64,000 nt of DNA, taken from Sideroxyarcus sp. (GTDB lineage: Bacteria; Pseudomonadota; Gammaproteobacteria; Burkholderiales; Gallionellaceae). Location of the stretch: the NCBI GenBank assembly GCA_030651895.1, contig JAUSBR010000004.1, positions 186,001-250,000 on the forward strand, in the 5' to 3' direction. A program made the position numbers and the translations under genes. Below the pieces are notes generated by a model. The model ran no database searches. It saw only the letters and a program-made list of their open reading frames with translations, and had not been told where the DNA came from. Positions 53,888 through 63,209 of this stretch are shown here, one piece after another (the first letter of the stretch is position 1; every line of letters begins with the position of its first letter).

Positions 53888-54889
53888 CTAACGCGCGTCG
53901 TTGAAATAGGCGCCCTCGATCTCAAGCAGCAGGTCGGAACGACAGATGTTGGAATGCAGATAGACCGCCTTGCAGGCAGTGCCAAACTCGGCGCGCACCT
54001 TGTCCTGCACCATGGCGAGATCGTGCTCGTGGCGCACATACACCTTGAGCAGCATGCGTCCCTGTGCGGGGTCGTAATGCGGGATCTGTTGCAGCAGGGT
54101 GCGGATGTTGAGCAGGGTCTCGGCGGTCTGCTTGGCGCTATCGCCCAGATGCAGGGTCTCGAAACCGACGATGCTGGCGGTGCCGGAGATGAAGAAACAA
54201 TCCTGCCCGCCCAGCGTCACCGACAGCGCGCGCACGAAGATCGGGCTCTTGGGGCCGAACTTGTCCGGATAATGATAGGCGCTGACCTGGCGCGGGTTCT
54301 CCACCGCTTTGCCCGGCTGCTTGCCGGCCATGAAATAGATGGTCAGCGAACCGCTGTTGCTGCCCAGCGCGCTCGCCGCGGGGACGTCCTCCTCGCCGAT
54401 GCTGCGACCGTTGGCGACGAAGGCGGCATGCCGCCCGACGTTGAAGCCGCGATAGCGCTCGAGGCCGTTCTCGTCGTCGTTGATCTGCGGGAAGTAGTGC
54501 CAGACGCGCAACAGGTTGCGGTACTCGAAACGGTCGATGAACCCAAAGATGCGCATGTAGGCCTGCGATGCCAGCGCTTCCAGCGTCTCGCCCGCGCGTT
54601 GCGGCAGCGTCAAGCTGGCGAACAGCACCTTGCCGTCGGTGGTGCCGCAGATGCCCTCGTGTTCGCACGCGGCCACCGCGGCATCGCTGGTCCACACCTC
54701 GAAACTGCTGTGCTTCGCACCCAGCACCGGGATGTCCACCCACAGCGGCGCGCATGCCGTCTGCGGCAACGGCAGCGGCTGACCGAAGCCGATCACGCTC
54801 AATACCTTGCCGCTGCATCTTTCAAGATAAGCGCCGACTTCACCGGCATCCAGATATGCCAGACCGAATTGCGTGCCGCCACTTCTCAT
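53888..54889 (-). CDS. XanB2/FkbO-like chorismatase (hydroxybenzoate synthase)
   Basis: The 333-residue protein resembles the FkbO/Hyg5/XanB2 chorismatases: GAKHSSFEVWTSDAAV (about 57-72), FASLTLPQRAGETLEALASQAYMRIFGF (about 89-116), LLRVWHYFPQINDDENGLERYRGFNVGR (about 125-152) and a RidA-like C-terminus (about 200-325). These enzymes convert chorismate to 3- or 4-hydroxybenzoate; XanB2 supplies the starter for xanthomonadin. In most aryl polyene loci the starter comes from an ammonia lyase instead, so this is a marker of a xanthomonadin-type pathway. One base separates it from the halogenase-like gene. Confidence 0.87.
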   Translation of the reverse strand: MRSGGTQFGLAYLDAGEVGAYLERCSGKVLSVIGFGQPLPLPQTACAPLWVDIPVLGAKHSSFEVWTSDAAVAACEHEGICGTTDGKVLFASLTLPQRAGETLEALASQAYMRIFGFIDRFEYRNLLRVWHYFPQINDDENGLERYRGFNVGRHAAFVANGRSIGEEDVPAASALGSNSGSLTIYFMAGKQPGKAVENPRQVSAYHYPDKFGPKSPIFVRALSVTLGGQDCFFISGTASIVGFETLHLGDSAKQTAETLLNIRTLLQQIPHYDPAQGRMLLKVYVRHEHDLAMVQDKVRAEFGTACKAVYLHSNICRSDLLLEIEGAYFNDAR

Positions 54890-54890
54890 A

Positions 54891-56201
54891 TCAGCCCGTC
54901 ACACCGATATCCATGACCTGGATGGAACGTTTGCGTTTGCGCCAGGCCATGAAGCTGGACTTCAGATGGAGCAGCGAACCGCCGTAGTACATCACCTTGA
55001 ACATGAACAGCCACCAGGAATAGCGATCGGTGCGATAGACGTCACCGGTCAGGATGGAGATCAGCGCGCGCTTGATCTTGCTTTCGGTGCCTTTGAACAT
55101 GAGCAGGTTGCGCATGGCCGGAGTGGTGATGCGATAGATGAACCAGGAGAATATCTTCGGGCCTTCCATGATGGCCCGGTCAAATTCCTTCAGGGCCTGC
55201 TGCGCTTCCTGCGGCTTGCTCAGGCAACGCTCGACGGCTTCGGCACCGGCAAAGGAACTGGCCATCGCGAGGAACACGCCGGAAGAGAAGATCGGGTCGA
55301 TGAAAGCGAAGGCGTCGCCCAGCAGGATGTAGTTCTCGCCGGATGAGCGCTCGGACAGGTAGGAGAAGTTGCCGGTGGCGGTGACCGGCGTTTCCAGCTT
55401 GGCATCCTGCATGCGTTCCATCAGCGCGGGGCACATGGCGATGGTATCCATGAAGAACTTGGTCATATCGGTCTTGCGCGTCTTCATGTAGTACGGCCAG
55501 CAGGTCGCGCCTATGCTGGTGTTGCCGTCGGGCAGCGGGATGAACCAGAACCAGCCGTGGTCGAACCAGAACAGGCTGATGTTGCCCTCGACTTCGCCTT
55601 CCAGACGTTTCACACCGGAGAAATGGCCGAACATGGCCGCGCTGTTGTGCTTCTTGTTACGGTGCTTCATGCCGAAATGGTTGGACAGAAAAGTGTCGCG
55701 GCCGGAGGCATCCACCACGAACTTGGCGCGGATGCGCTGCGTCTGTCCGTCCTTGTCCATCGTGTCCACCAGCGCTTCCGCGCCCGGCTGGAACTTGATG
55801 TCGGTGACCTTGCATTGCTCGACCACGCGCGCGCCCTTGGCGGCGGCGTTCTTGAACAGGACATCGTCGAACTCGTCGCGGCGCACCTGATAGGCGGAAG
55901 GCCAGGTGTTGTCCAGCGCGTCGTTGAAGTCGATCATCACCGGCGCCGGATGCCAGGGCGAGACGAACTCCGCCCCCAGCTTCACGATACCGATGCGTTT
56001 GATCTCGTCCAGCAGACCAAGCTCTTCGAACATCGGCATGTTCATCGGCAACAGCGACTCGCCGATATGGAAACGCGGGTGTTTGTCCTTCTCCAGCATC
56101 AGCACATCGCGCCCGCGCTGCGCCAGCAATGCCGCAATCGTCGAACCGGCCGGACCGCCGCCGATCACCAGCACTTCACACGAACTTTCTTGCCCGACCA
56201 T
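54891..56201 (-). CDS. FAD-dependent halogenase-like oxidoreductase
   Basis: The 436-residue flavoprotein has GGGPAGSTIAALLAQRG (about 13-29, FAD Rossmann), the family motif GWFWFIPLPDG (about 216-226, GWxWxIP as in flavin-dependent halogenases) and the FAD-binding LLGDAFAFIDPIFSSGVFLA (about 293-312). The tryptophan-halogenase Lys position is not obvious, placing it in the CmlS/phenol halogenase-like branch. Xanthomonadins are brominated, so ring halogenation is a good hypothesis; a dehydrogenase or oxygenase role cannot be excluded. First gene after the lipoprotein gap. Confidence 0.88.
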   Translation of the reverse strand: MVGQESSCEVLVIGGGPAGSTIAALLAQRGRDVLMLEKDKHPRFHIGESLLPMNMPMFEELGLLDEIKRIGIVKLGAEFVSPWHPAPVMIDFNDALDNTWPSAYQVRRDEFDDVLFKNAAAKGARVVEQCKVTDIKFQPGAEALVDTMDKDGQTQRIRAKFVVDASGRDTFLSNHFGMKHRNKKHNSAAMFGHFSGVKRLEGEVEGNISLFWFDHGWFWFIPLPDGNTSIGATCWPYYMKTRKTDMTKFFMDTIAMCPALMERMQDAKLETPVTATGNFSYLSERSSGENYILLGDAFAFIDPIFSSGVFLAMASSFAGAEAVERCLSKPQEAQQALKEFDRAIMEGPKIFSWFIYRITTPAMRNLLMFKGTESKIKRALISILTGDVYRTDRYSWWLFMFKVMYYGGSLLHLKSSFMAWRKRKRSIQVMDIGVTG

Positions 56202-56310
56202 GATTACTCCTTAAGCTTGCGGCCGCCCGTAAAGATCCAAACTTCGTCGCAATGCTGCGTTGCTCGAAACCTTGAATCTTCCGGGATGACCTTATTGTGC
56301 AGGGTTGGCG

Positions 56311-56715
56311 CTATTCGGCCTTGTTGACCTCGATGCGGGTCAGCAATTGATCCCCCCCTGAATTGAGGGTCAAGATCCCCTCTCCCTTGTACGAATATTG
56401 AATGACCCAGCGATCCGGTCCGAAATAGAACGGGATGGCGTTCTTGCCGGTAGGGTGCTGCCATTGTTTGGTCGGCGGTCCGATCAGCTTCTCGACCTGG
56501 GGCAAAGTCATGCCGATCTTCAGTTTGGCGAATTTGCTGCCCTTGGCCGGTTTGCCAACGATGGCGCCCTCGGGGGCGGCCTCTTTCTTGGCACTTTCCT
56601 TGGCCGGAGCGGATTTGCTGGTGTTTGCAGAGTCGGTTGTTGCAGCCTGGCGCGACGCACAGGCAGTCAACGATGCGGCAGTGATGACGATGAGGAACAG
56701 ATTGATATGTTTCAT
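56311..56715 (-). CDS. Lipoprotein with SmpA/BamE-like domain
   Basis: The 134-residue protein has a lipoprotein signal (MKHINLFLIVITAASLTAC, lipobox LTAC), a low-complexity linker and LKIGMTLPQVEKLIGPPT (about 67-84), the SmpA/BamE-type loop found in small envelope lipoproteins. It sits between the MMPL exporter and the halogenase-like gene, separated by about 100-nt gaps on both sides, so it may have its own promoter. A role in moving the pigment is inference. Confidence 0.8.
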   Translation of the reverse strand: MKHINLFLIVITAASLTACASRQAATTDSANTSKSAPAKESAKKEAAPEGAIVGKPAKGSKFAKLKIGMTLPQVEKLIGPPTKQWQHPTGKNAIPFYFGPDRWVIQYSYKGEGILTLNSGGDQLLTRIEVNKAE

Positions 56716-56820
56716 TTCAGTCTCCTTGCTTTAGCCACGCCGGTCGGCGTTGTCGATCTCCCTATATTCGCCGGGCATCTTAACCGACCCCCCATTACCG
56801 GGCAACCAAAGGCGTGGCAT

Positions 56821-59145
56821 TCAGCCATCATTCCTGACTATTAAGATTGCAGAAAAGACCAGGCTGAACACCGCACCGGCCGCTACGGTGGAACCGATGG
56901 CACTCAGCACCGGCGACTGCGAGAACGACAGCAGGCCGAAACCCAGCACCGTGGAAGCATTGGCGAACAGCAACGAAGTGACGGTACGCTCGCGATCCTG
57001 CGCCGAAGTGCAGCGATGGTCGAAGAACAGCGCATAGTTGGAGCCTACCGCCACCACCAGCAACAGGCCGATCAGGTGGAAGATCGACAGGGTTTGCCCG
57101 CTGAGCACCAACCAGGCAGTCACCGCGACAACGGCCGCCACCAGCGGCAGCGACACTTCCAGCACACGGCGGACCGAGCGCAGGCTGACGAGCAGCAGCA
57201 CGACGATGGCCAGCGCGCCAAGCAGCGCGTTCTTGCTGGCTTCATGGCGGTAATCACGGAACATCTGTTCGGATTCGTGCTTCATGTCGAGCAGCACGAA
57301 CGATGTCCCGGCGGCGCGGCGTATACCCTGCTCTATCCCCGGTGCGTCCTTGACGCCGCGCAGCGGCAACATCACCGACCAGCCGCCCTCGCGCCGCACC
57401 AGGAAGGTGTCGAGTTTCAGACCCAGCGCCGTGCCCTGCAACGCAGTGCGATCAAGCAGGGGCTGCTGCTTCGCCGTGGCGACTTCCTGACCGAACGGCG
57501 CAAAGGTGCCGCTGCGGAAAGGCAGGCCGCGCAGGGCCTCGTTCATATTGCGGCGCAACTCGAATTCGCCGGGCAGCGCGGCTTGCCGCTCCAGCTGCGC
57601 TTTGCGGCTGGGCAGGGGCGGTGCATCAAAGCCTGCCAGCAAGCCGCGCGCCACCAGATCGCGCATGACGGGGGCGAGCGCTTCGCTCTGCTGCAGGGCG
57701 TTCTCTTCGTCGCTGCCGTTGAGCACCAGCATGTAGCGCACGTCCGGCGCCCCCATGTCGCGTCGCAGCTGCTCGTCCAGCGCCAGCGATTCTTTCGAGA
57801 TCGGGCTCATGCTCGCCAGGCTGTCGTTCCACAACGCGTCGCGCTTGAACACGATGAACACCACCGCCAGCGCGGTCGCTGCCAGCAGCACGAAACGCGC
57901 GCGCGGCGCGCGGTGAACCAGCGCCATCAGCAACCCACCCAGACGTCGCGGGGGATGCACAGCGAAACCCTGCGGCAGCAGTTGCGGCAGCACCCAGCGC
58001 GTGGTGCTCACCGCGCCGATGAGTCCGGCGATGGAGAACAGGCCCAGTTGCGCCAAGCCGGTGAAGCCGGAGAACAGCATGGCGGAGAAACCGCAGATGG
58101 AGAGCAGCACACCCAACCGCATGGTCGGCCAGATGCGCTTGAGGGTGCTTTGCGGCGTGCCCTTCTGCTCGATCTGGGTGAACAGGTAGATGGCGTAATC
58201 CACGCCTTCGCCGATCAGGGTGACGCCGAAGCCGAGCGTGATGCCGTGCACACTGCCGAAGCCCACGCTCACCGCGGCGATACCCGCCAGCGCGCCGGTC
58301 GCCACCGGGAACAGGCCCAGCGCCAGCACGCGCGGCGAACGGTACAGCGACAACAGCATGGCCGCCACCAGGGCGACCGCGATGAACGAGAGACGCTCGG
58401 CATCATCCCTGATGGAAGCGCGCGACTGCACCGAGAACACGCCGGGGCCGGTCATGCGCACTTGCGCGCCGGCCGCTTCGGGCACCGCTTTGCGTGCCTC
58501 GTCAAACGCGCCCTGGATCGCCAGCATGGCGCGTTCCTGCGCGTCGATATCGTTGCCCGCGCCCTTGCTGTGCGCCAGCAGCATGGCGCGCGCGCCGTCG
58601 CCGGAAAACCACACGTCGTCCTGCACCAGCGGTTGCGCCTGTCCCTGCAACTGTTCGAGCATGTGGATCAGTTCTCCGCTGGGGTCGGCTGGCAGCACGC
58701 GTTGGGCCATGCCGCTCATCGGTGTGGAGAGCAGGTCGAGATAGTAGGTCAGGCTGTCGCGCAGTCCTGCGGCGGAGAAACGCTGAGTGGTGACCGCGTC
58801 GCTGAGCAGGTAGCGGTTGCGCCAGAGCAGGTCAAAGTCCTTCTCCATACCGGCCTGCTCGCCGTTGTTCACCGCCACCAGTTCCGGCGCGGTGCGCAGC
58901 TTGGCCGCCATCTGCTTGCTGATCTGCGCCAGTTGCGGCGCCGGGGCGCCCTCCACGCCGATCAGGATCAGGCGCGACACCACGCCATCGCGCAACTGCT
59001 CGACCATGATCTTCTGGGTGGGTGTCGGATCGCGCGGCATGAACGCCGACATGTCGGCGGTGAACAGCGAACGGCTGATGACCCACACACAGGCCGCGAC
59101 GAATGCGAGCCAGACGAATACCGCCAGATATCTGCGCAGGTTCAC
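56821..59145 (-). CDS. MMPL/RND-family exporter of the aryl polyene type
   Basis: The 774-residue protein has about 12 transmembrane helices in two repeats, with large periplasmic loops (about 35-240 and 415-600) and LGFGVTLIGEGVDYAIYLF (about 302-320), the COG4258 signature. This exporter type is a constant part of aryl polyene and xanthomonadin clusters and is thought to move the lipid-linked polyene across the inner membrane. ATGA overlap with the LolA-like gene. Confidence 0.9.
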   Translation of the reverse strand: MNLRRYLAVFVWLAFVAACVWVISRSLFTADMSAFMPRDPTPTQKIMVEQLRDGVVSRLILIGVEGAPAPQLAQISKQMAAKLRTAPELVAVNNGEQAGMEKDFDLLWRNRYLLSDAVTTQRFSAAGLRDSLTYYLDLLSTPMSGMAQRVLPADPSGELIHMLEQLQGQAQPLVQDDVWFSGDGARAMLLAHSKGAGNDIDAQERAMLAIQGAFDEARKAVPEAAGAQVRMTGPGVFSVQSRASIRDDAERLSFIAVALVAAMLLSLYRSPRVLALGLFPVATGALAGIAAVSVGFGSVHGITLGFGVTLIGEGVDYAIYLFTQIEQKGTPQSTLKRIWPTMRLGVLLSICGFSAMLFSGFTGLAQLGLFSIAGLIGAVSTTRWVLPQLLPQGFAVHPPRRLGGLLMALVHRAPRARFVLLAATALAVVFIVFKRDALWNDSLASMSPISKESLALDEQLRRDMGAPDVRYMLVLNGSDEENALQQSEALAPVMRDLVARGLLAGFDAPPLPSRKAQLERQAALPGEFELRRNMNEALRGLPFRSGTFAPFGQEVATAKQQPLLDRTALQGTALGLKLDTFLVRREGGWSVMLPLRGVKDAPGIEQGIRRAAGTSFVLLDMKHESEQMFRDYRHEASKNALLGALAIVVLLLVSLRSVRRVLEVSLPLVAAVVAVTAWLVLSGQTLSIFHLIGLLLVVAVGSNYALFFDHRCTSAQDRERTVTSLLFANASTVLGFGLLSFSQSPVLSAIGSTVAAGAVFSLVFSAILIVRNDG

Positions 59146-59738
59146 GGTTTCTCCCCGCTGACTGTCATGGTATCGCGGTCACCGTTGGCTTCCAGCATCT
59201 CGATGACGGTGACGCGGTCGCCGCGTCCGGAGATGACGATCTCTTTCACCATGTCGCGCGTCTTTTGTTCCAGCGGCAGCAGCTTCATACGCCACTTCGC
59301 CGCATCGCCCTTCAGCTCGACCTTGTAGAAGCGCTGTAGCATGGGCAGGTCGCCCGCCAGGGTGGAGCGGATGCTCTCGACAAAAGCCCACACCGCCGGA
59401 TACTGCTGCACCACCAGCGTGCGCTTGATGTTGCGCGTCTTGTTCTCGATGGTGAGCACCCCGCCATCCAGCACCAGACTCTCGTCTTTGGGTTCGAGCG
59501 TGTGTTTCTCCAGATGTCCGGGTGCCTGGAACGACAGCGTGCCGGACGAGGTCAGCGGCACATCCAGCACGGCCAGGTGTTTGCGCTCGACGAACTTGCC
59601 CTGCGAACTCTGCACCTGCGCCAGACTCTGCATCAGTTGCTGCAAACCCCACCCGGTCGCGGGCACGGACGAGGCGGCTTCTTCGGCGAGCGCGCCGGCG
59701 GAGACCAGACAAAGCGACAAGAGCAATGAGCGCATCAT
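59142..59738 (-). CDS. LolA-like outer-membrane lipid carrier
   Basis: The 198-residue protein has a signal peptide (MMRSLLLSLCLVSAGALA) and a LolA/LppX-type fold with LQQLMQSLAQVQSSQGKFVERKHLAVLDVPLTSSGTLSFQAP (about 32-73). Such carriers accompany MMPL exporters in aryl polyene clusters and probably shuttle the polyene lipid through the periplasm. ATGA overlaps link it to both neighbours. Confidence 0.88.
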   Translation of the reverse strand: MMRSLLLSLCLVSAGALAEEAASSVPATGWGLQQLMQSLAQVQSSQGKFVERKHLAVLDVPLTSSGTLSFQAPGHLEKHTLEPKDESLVLDGGVLTIENKTRNIKRTLVVQQYPAVWAFVESIRSTLAGDLPMLQRFYKVELKGDAAKWRMKLLPLEQKTRDMVKEIVISGRGDRVTVIEMLEANGDRDTMTVSGEKP

Positions 59739-60655
59739 GATTTCCAGAAATCGTAGAAGTTGAACCAGTTGTAGGGCGCCTCGCGGCAGTAGTGTTCGAT
59801 GCGTTCCACATAACGCTGCTGCGCCTTGCGAATCAGTTCGTTGCGCGGCAGTTCGCTGTCGGCCATGTTCAGCAGTTCCTCGAAATACAGATCGTACCGG
59901 TTGCCGCCACGGTACACGCCAACCATCAGCAGCACCGGGCTCTTCAGCATATACGCCATGCGCAGCGGGCCGGTGGGAAATTTTGCGGGCTGGCCGAGAA
60001 AATCCCAGCTCACATTGCCGCTGCCGTTCTCCAGTCCGCGGTCGGCGAGGATGCCGATGAATTCACCGCGCTGCAAAGCCTGCTCGACCCTGAGCATGGA
60101 ATCCACCTTGCCCAGCGCGATCACTTGTTGCGCCAGGTCGGGGTTGATCGCCTTTAGCACCGAGTTGAGTTTGCGCGCGTTCTCCTCGTACATCACCACG
60201 CTGGCGGGCGGTCCGTCGATCTCGTCGGCATAGGCGCGCGTGATCTCGAAGCTGCCGAGATGGGCGCCGAGCAGGATACAGCCGCGCCGCTGTTCGAGCA
60301 GACCGCGCGCCGCCTCGTCCAGGTGCACTTGCACATCGAACTTGTCGAAGCGGCCGTTGAGCAGGAATACACGATCGAGGATGGTCGAGGCAAAAGTGTG
60401 GATGTGGCGGAAACCGTCGCTGACGCGCGCTTCGCGCCCCAGCACCTTGCGCAGATACTGCTTCGAGGCGGTGCGCGCCTCGCTCGCGAACAGCAGGAAA
60501 TAGAGGCAGATCGGATACAGGAACAGCCGCGCGACACGGCGGCCCAGTTTGAGCGCGACCCATACGATGAAGCGGATCGCCAGCGTGTTGCTGCGCTCCG
60601 GCTTGCCCGCCCACGCGGCGGCGGGCTTCTCTGTGCTCTTGTCAGGTGTTTGCAA
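59735..60655 (-). CDS. LpxL/HtrB-like acyltransferase
   Basis: The catalytic motif GAHLGSFE (HX4E) and downstream ILADRGLENGSG identify a lysophospholipid/LpxL-type acyltransferase. The start is uncertain: the track ORF (60730) extends into the hotdog gene. I use TTG 60655 (LQTPDKSTEK), which overlaps the hotdog stop and gives 306 residues; a later start near the hydrophobic segment RFIVWVALKLG is possible. An N-terminal membrane helix (LFLYPICLYFLLFA) anchors it. In aryl polyene clusters it probably couples the polyene to a lipid. Confidence 0.82.
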   Translation of the reverse strand: MQTPDKSTEKPAAAWAGKPERSNTLAIRFIVWVALKLGRRVARLFLYPICLYFLLFASEARTASKQYLRKVLGREARVSDGFRHIHTFASTILDRVFLLNGRFDKFDVQVHLDEAARGLLEQRRGCILLGAHLGSFEITRAYADEIDGPPASVVMYEENARKLNSVLKAINPDLAQQVIALGKVDSMLRVEQALQRGEFIGILADRGLENGSGNVSWDFLGQPAKFPTGPLRMAYMLKSPVLLMVGVYRGGNRYDLYFEELLNMADSELPRNELIRKAQQRYVERIEHYCREAPYNWFNFYDFWKS

Positions 60656-60941
60656 TGAGGGCTCCCGACAGGACTTTGTTGCCCGCGACCGTGCAGGTGA
60701 ATTCGATGCTGCCCGTGGCACTGCGCGCATGGTCGATCTCGACCGTGTCGCCCGGCCGCGCCGGACTGAGGAACTTGGCGTTCCTGACGTTGCACGAGCT
60801 GTAGTGCACCCCTTCCGCGCGGGCGATGCAGCTCAGCACCTCGGCCAGCAGCAAGGCACCGGGGATGATGGGGTTGCCGGGGAAATGTCCGGCCCCGGTC
60901 GGATGGTCTGGCGCAAATTGTAGAGTGAGCTTGCCCATCAT
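60642..60941 (-). CDS. Hotdog-fold dehydratase (ApeI/FabZ-like)
   Basis: The 99-residue single hotdog protein has GHFPGNPIIPGALLLAEVL (about 18-36), the FabZ-type active loop with His and the buried Glu. It would dehydrate the 3-hydroxyacyl-ACP intermediates during polyene chain extension. It overlaps both neighbours (ATGA with the AMP-ligase gene). Confidence 0.88.
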   Translation of the reverse strand: MMGKLTLQFAPDHPTGAGHFPGNPIIPGALLLAEVLSCIARAEGVHYSSCNVRNAKFLSPARPGDTVEIDHARSATGSIEFTCTVAGNKVLSGALIANT

Positions 60942-62266
60942 CGTTTCGCCTGCTGCTCGCGCAGCCGCAGCAGCGATTCGCGCGTGAGCTTGCCGGTGGT
61001 GTTGCGCGGCAACGCCTCGACGAAGTACAGCGGGCGTGGCAGGAACACCGCGTCCACGCTGTTGCGCAGCGCGTCCAGAATCCGTTGCGGGTTCAGACCG
61101 GGGGCGACCACGAAGGCCAGCGGGCGCGTCACCGCGCCGTCGCCGTCGTCGGGCATCAGGAACACGCCGTCCTGCACACCGGGGATGGAGTTCAGGTGAT
61201 GGTTGAGACTGGCCAGCGAAGTGCGCTTGCCCGCGATATTGACCAGGTCGGCGGTGCGCCCGTGCAGCAGGAAAGTGCCGTCGGCGCTGCGCTCAATCAT
61301 GTCGGAGAGCGGCGATTCGATCTCGACATGGCCGCCGCACACACGCACGCCCTGCCCATCCTGTTGCATCTCGACCCCGGGCAGCAGGTGCCAGGCCGCG
61401 CCCGCGGTGGTGCGGCGGCTCGCCACCATGCCCGCCTCGGTGCAGCCGTAGATCTCGTACAGCGGCGCGCCGAAACGCGCCTCTGATTCCGCCGCCAGTT
61501 GCGGCGCCAGCAGCGCGGTGGCGCAGAGCACGAAATCGACCGGCGGGATGTCTTTCGCTTCCGCCAGCAGCGTGCGCAGATGCACCGGCGTGGTGATCAG
61601 GCAGCGCGGCCGCGGCAGCGACTGCAGCCGCGCACAGATGTCTGCCGGATAGAACGGCCGCTCGGCGACCAGCGCCAACCCGTTCTGCATGGCCAGCAAC
61701 ATGCTCGATTCCAACCCGTACATATGCTGCGCCGGGACCGTGCCCAGTACCGCCATGCCGGAGTCTTGCACGATACCCAGGCGCTGCGCTTCGGCGACCG
61801 CGCCCCGGCACAGACTGCCCCAGGATTTGGCATGCGCCACCGGATCGCCGGTGGAGCCGGAAGTGAACACCAGTGCGGCGCTTTGCGTCTCTTCCACCTG
61901 CGGGACCAGCTTCGGCGCGACGCCTGCGAACGATGCGGGAAACGCGACGACCTCGATGTCACGCAGTTCGGTCGCACTGTCGGTCAGGCAATACAGATCG
62001 GGGTAACGTTGCGTCAGCCGCGCGACGAAATCGGAGGTGTAGTTGGGCGGCAGCAGACTGGTCTGCCCGCGCAACAACGCGGCGGCGAAACCGACCGCAA
62101 AACGGTAGCGATCCGTGCACAGGTTGAGGATATGGCGTTTGGCGGGCAGGCTGGCGGAGAGTTGCGCGACATCGCGCAGAAAATCGGCAACCGTGACCAG
62201 CTGCCCGGCGCGCCAGGCGAACACGCCGGCGGGATCGTTGTGACGGATGATCGGGATCGCGGCCAT
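60938..62266 (-). CDS. AMP-dependent acyl/aryl-acid ligase of the aryl polyene type
   Basis: The start ATG 62266 (MAAIPIIRHNDPAGVFAW) lies 10 nt after the membrane-protein gene; the track start runs into it. The 442-residue ANL enzyme has the P-loop FTSGSTGDPVAHAKSW (about 133-148), YEIYGCTEAG (about 270-279), LHGRTADLVNIAGKRTS (about 333-349) and the C-terminal Lys in NTTGKLTRESLL (about 424-435). It would activate hydroxybenzoate, made by the chorismatase, for transfer to an ACP not encoded here. Confidence 0.9.
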   Translation of the reverse strand: MAAIPIIRHNDPAGVFAWRAGQLVTVADFLRDVAQLSASLPAKRHILNLCTDRYRFAVGFAAALLRGQTSLLPPNYTSDFVARLTQRYPDLYCLTDSATELRDIEVVAFPASFAGVAPKLVPQVEETQSAALVFTSGSTGDPVAHAKSWGSLCRGAVAEAQRLGIVQDSGMAVLGTVPAQHMYGLESSMLLAMQNGLALVAERPFYPADICARLQSLPRPRCLITTPVHLRTLLAEAKDIPPVDFVLCATALLAPQLAAESEARFGAPLYEIYGCTEAGMVASRRTTAGAAWHLLPGVEMQQDGQGVRVCGGHVEIESPLSDMIERSADGTFLLHGRTADLVNIAGKRTSLASLNHHLNSIPGVQDGVFLMPDDGDGAVTRPLAFVVAPGLNPQRILDALRNSVDAVFLPRPLYFVEALPRNTTGKLTRESLLRLREQQAKR

Positions 62267-62276
62267 GGTTCTCGAA

Positions 62277-62933
62277 TCAGCGTTCGCTATCGGCTTTCTT
62301 CGGTGCGGCAAAGTCTTTGCTGTACACCTCGATCGCTTTCATGATGGACGTTTTTGGATGATTGGGAAAACGCATCGTGCGATAGGTCTTCTCGGCCACG
62401 AACATGAGAATCAGCAGCGGCAGATTGAGCACGTTGATGAAGAACGACCATGCGGCGAGTGGAGTGAACAGGTACAGCAATAGCGAAATGACGATCTGCA
62501 CCACGAAATAGACGCACCAGCCAATGGTGACATGGCGGGTATATTCAACCACCTCCGGCTTCAACTCGCCGTTGATACGGCGCGAGATCTGCGAGATCAG
62601 CGGTTCACGTCCGGGCAGCAGCGTGCGACCGAACAGCCAGAGCAGGAACAGGTTGAGCGAGGCGTGCGACAGGCCGTTGACCGCAAGCAGGCCGATGCGA
62701 CCGTGGTTGCCGGTGACGACATAATAGATTGCGGCAGCGAAGCCCAATGCCAGCAGCGGCCACCACACCTTGCCGACCATGCGGAACAATACCCAGGCTG
62801 CCACGACCAGCAGCGGCGCAAACACCAGCAGCAGGTGCGCTATCTTTACTTCTTCCTTGAGGACGAAGATGTGCAACAGGATGGGATAGGCGATGAATGC
62901 CAACAGCAACAATATCTTGCCCAGACGTCCCAT
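62277..62933 (-). CDS. Aryl polyene-cluster membrane protein (COG4648 type)
   Basis: The 218-residue protein has about six transmembrane helices and the conserved NGLSHASLNLFLLWLFGRTLLPGREPLI (about 85-112), the mark of the small membrane proteins next to the AMP-ligase in aryl polyene loci. Function unknown; possibly part of the membrane assembly complex. First gene of the minus-strand operon. Confidence 0.88.
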   Translation of the reverse strand: MGRLGKILLLLAFIAYPILLHIFVLKEEVKIAHLLLVFAPLLVVAAWVLFRMVGKVWWPLLALGFAAAIYYVVTGNHGRIGLLAVNGLSHASLNLFLLWLFGRTLLPGREPLISQISRRINGELKPEVVEYTRHVTIGWCVYFVVQIVISLLLYLFTPLAAWSFFINVLNLPLLILMFVAEKTYRTMRFPNHPKTSIMKAIEVYSKDFAAPKKADSER

Positions 62934-63209
62934 GTCAGGAGCTCCGGCGCGACGCGGCGCGCAAGGGTGTGGCGGATGTGAAAAACCGGTTCATGGCGGA
63001 CATGTCGCTGTATGGATTCGGCCGCTGGGCGGATGATTCTTTGCTATGGGACTGCAAGGTGATTCCCCGACTGGTTTCAGGCCGGCATTCTACCCCGAAT
63101 CAAGGTCTGCCGCCCTCCCCGCAGGGCGTTGCAAGCGTTTTTCGCTCCCGCCGCGGCACGATTTCGGTTAGCATTCGCGCATAACTATCCGATAAAAAAA
63201 TACCGAACC
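62934..63209. other. Divergent promoter region of the pigment cluster
   Basis: These 276 nt separate the divergent membrane-protein and methyltransferase genes and must hold both promoters. I see no long palindrome. The stretch CATAACTATCCGATAAAAAAA just before the methyltransferase ATG is A/T-rich and may be its -10 region, but I cannot assign a full promoter. Short ORFs here have no protein character. Confidence 0.45.

Noticed and set aside
49285-56270. Short similarity GCTGC(A/G)TTGCTCG(G/A)A at about 49290 and 56250
   Set aside because: Only about 15 nt and imperfect; not enough to call a repeat family from this window.
57016-59328. 770-aa plus-strand ORF
   Set aside because: Antisense of the MMPL exporter; His/Gln/Arg-rich shadow.
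62897-63184. 95-aa ORF in the divergent pigment promoter region
   Set aside because: Overlaps the start of the membrane-protein gene, has no motif and no plausible ribosome binding site.
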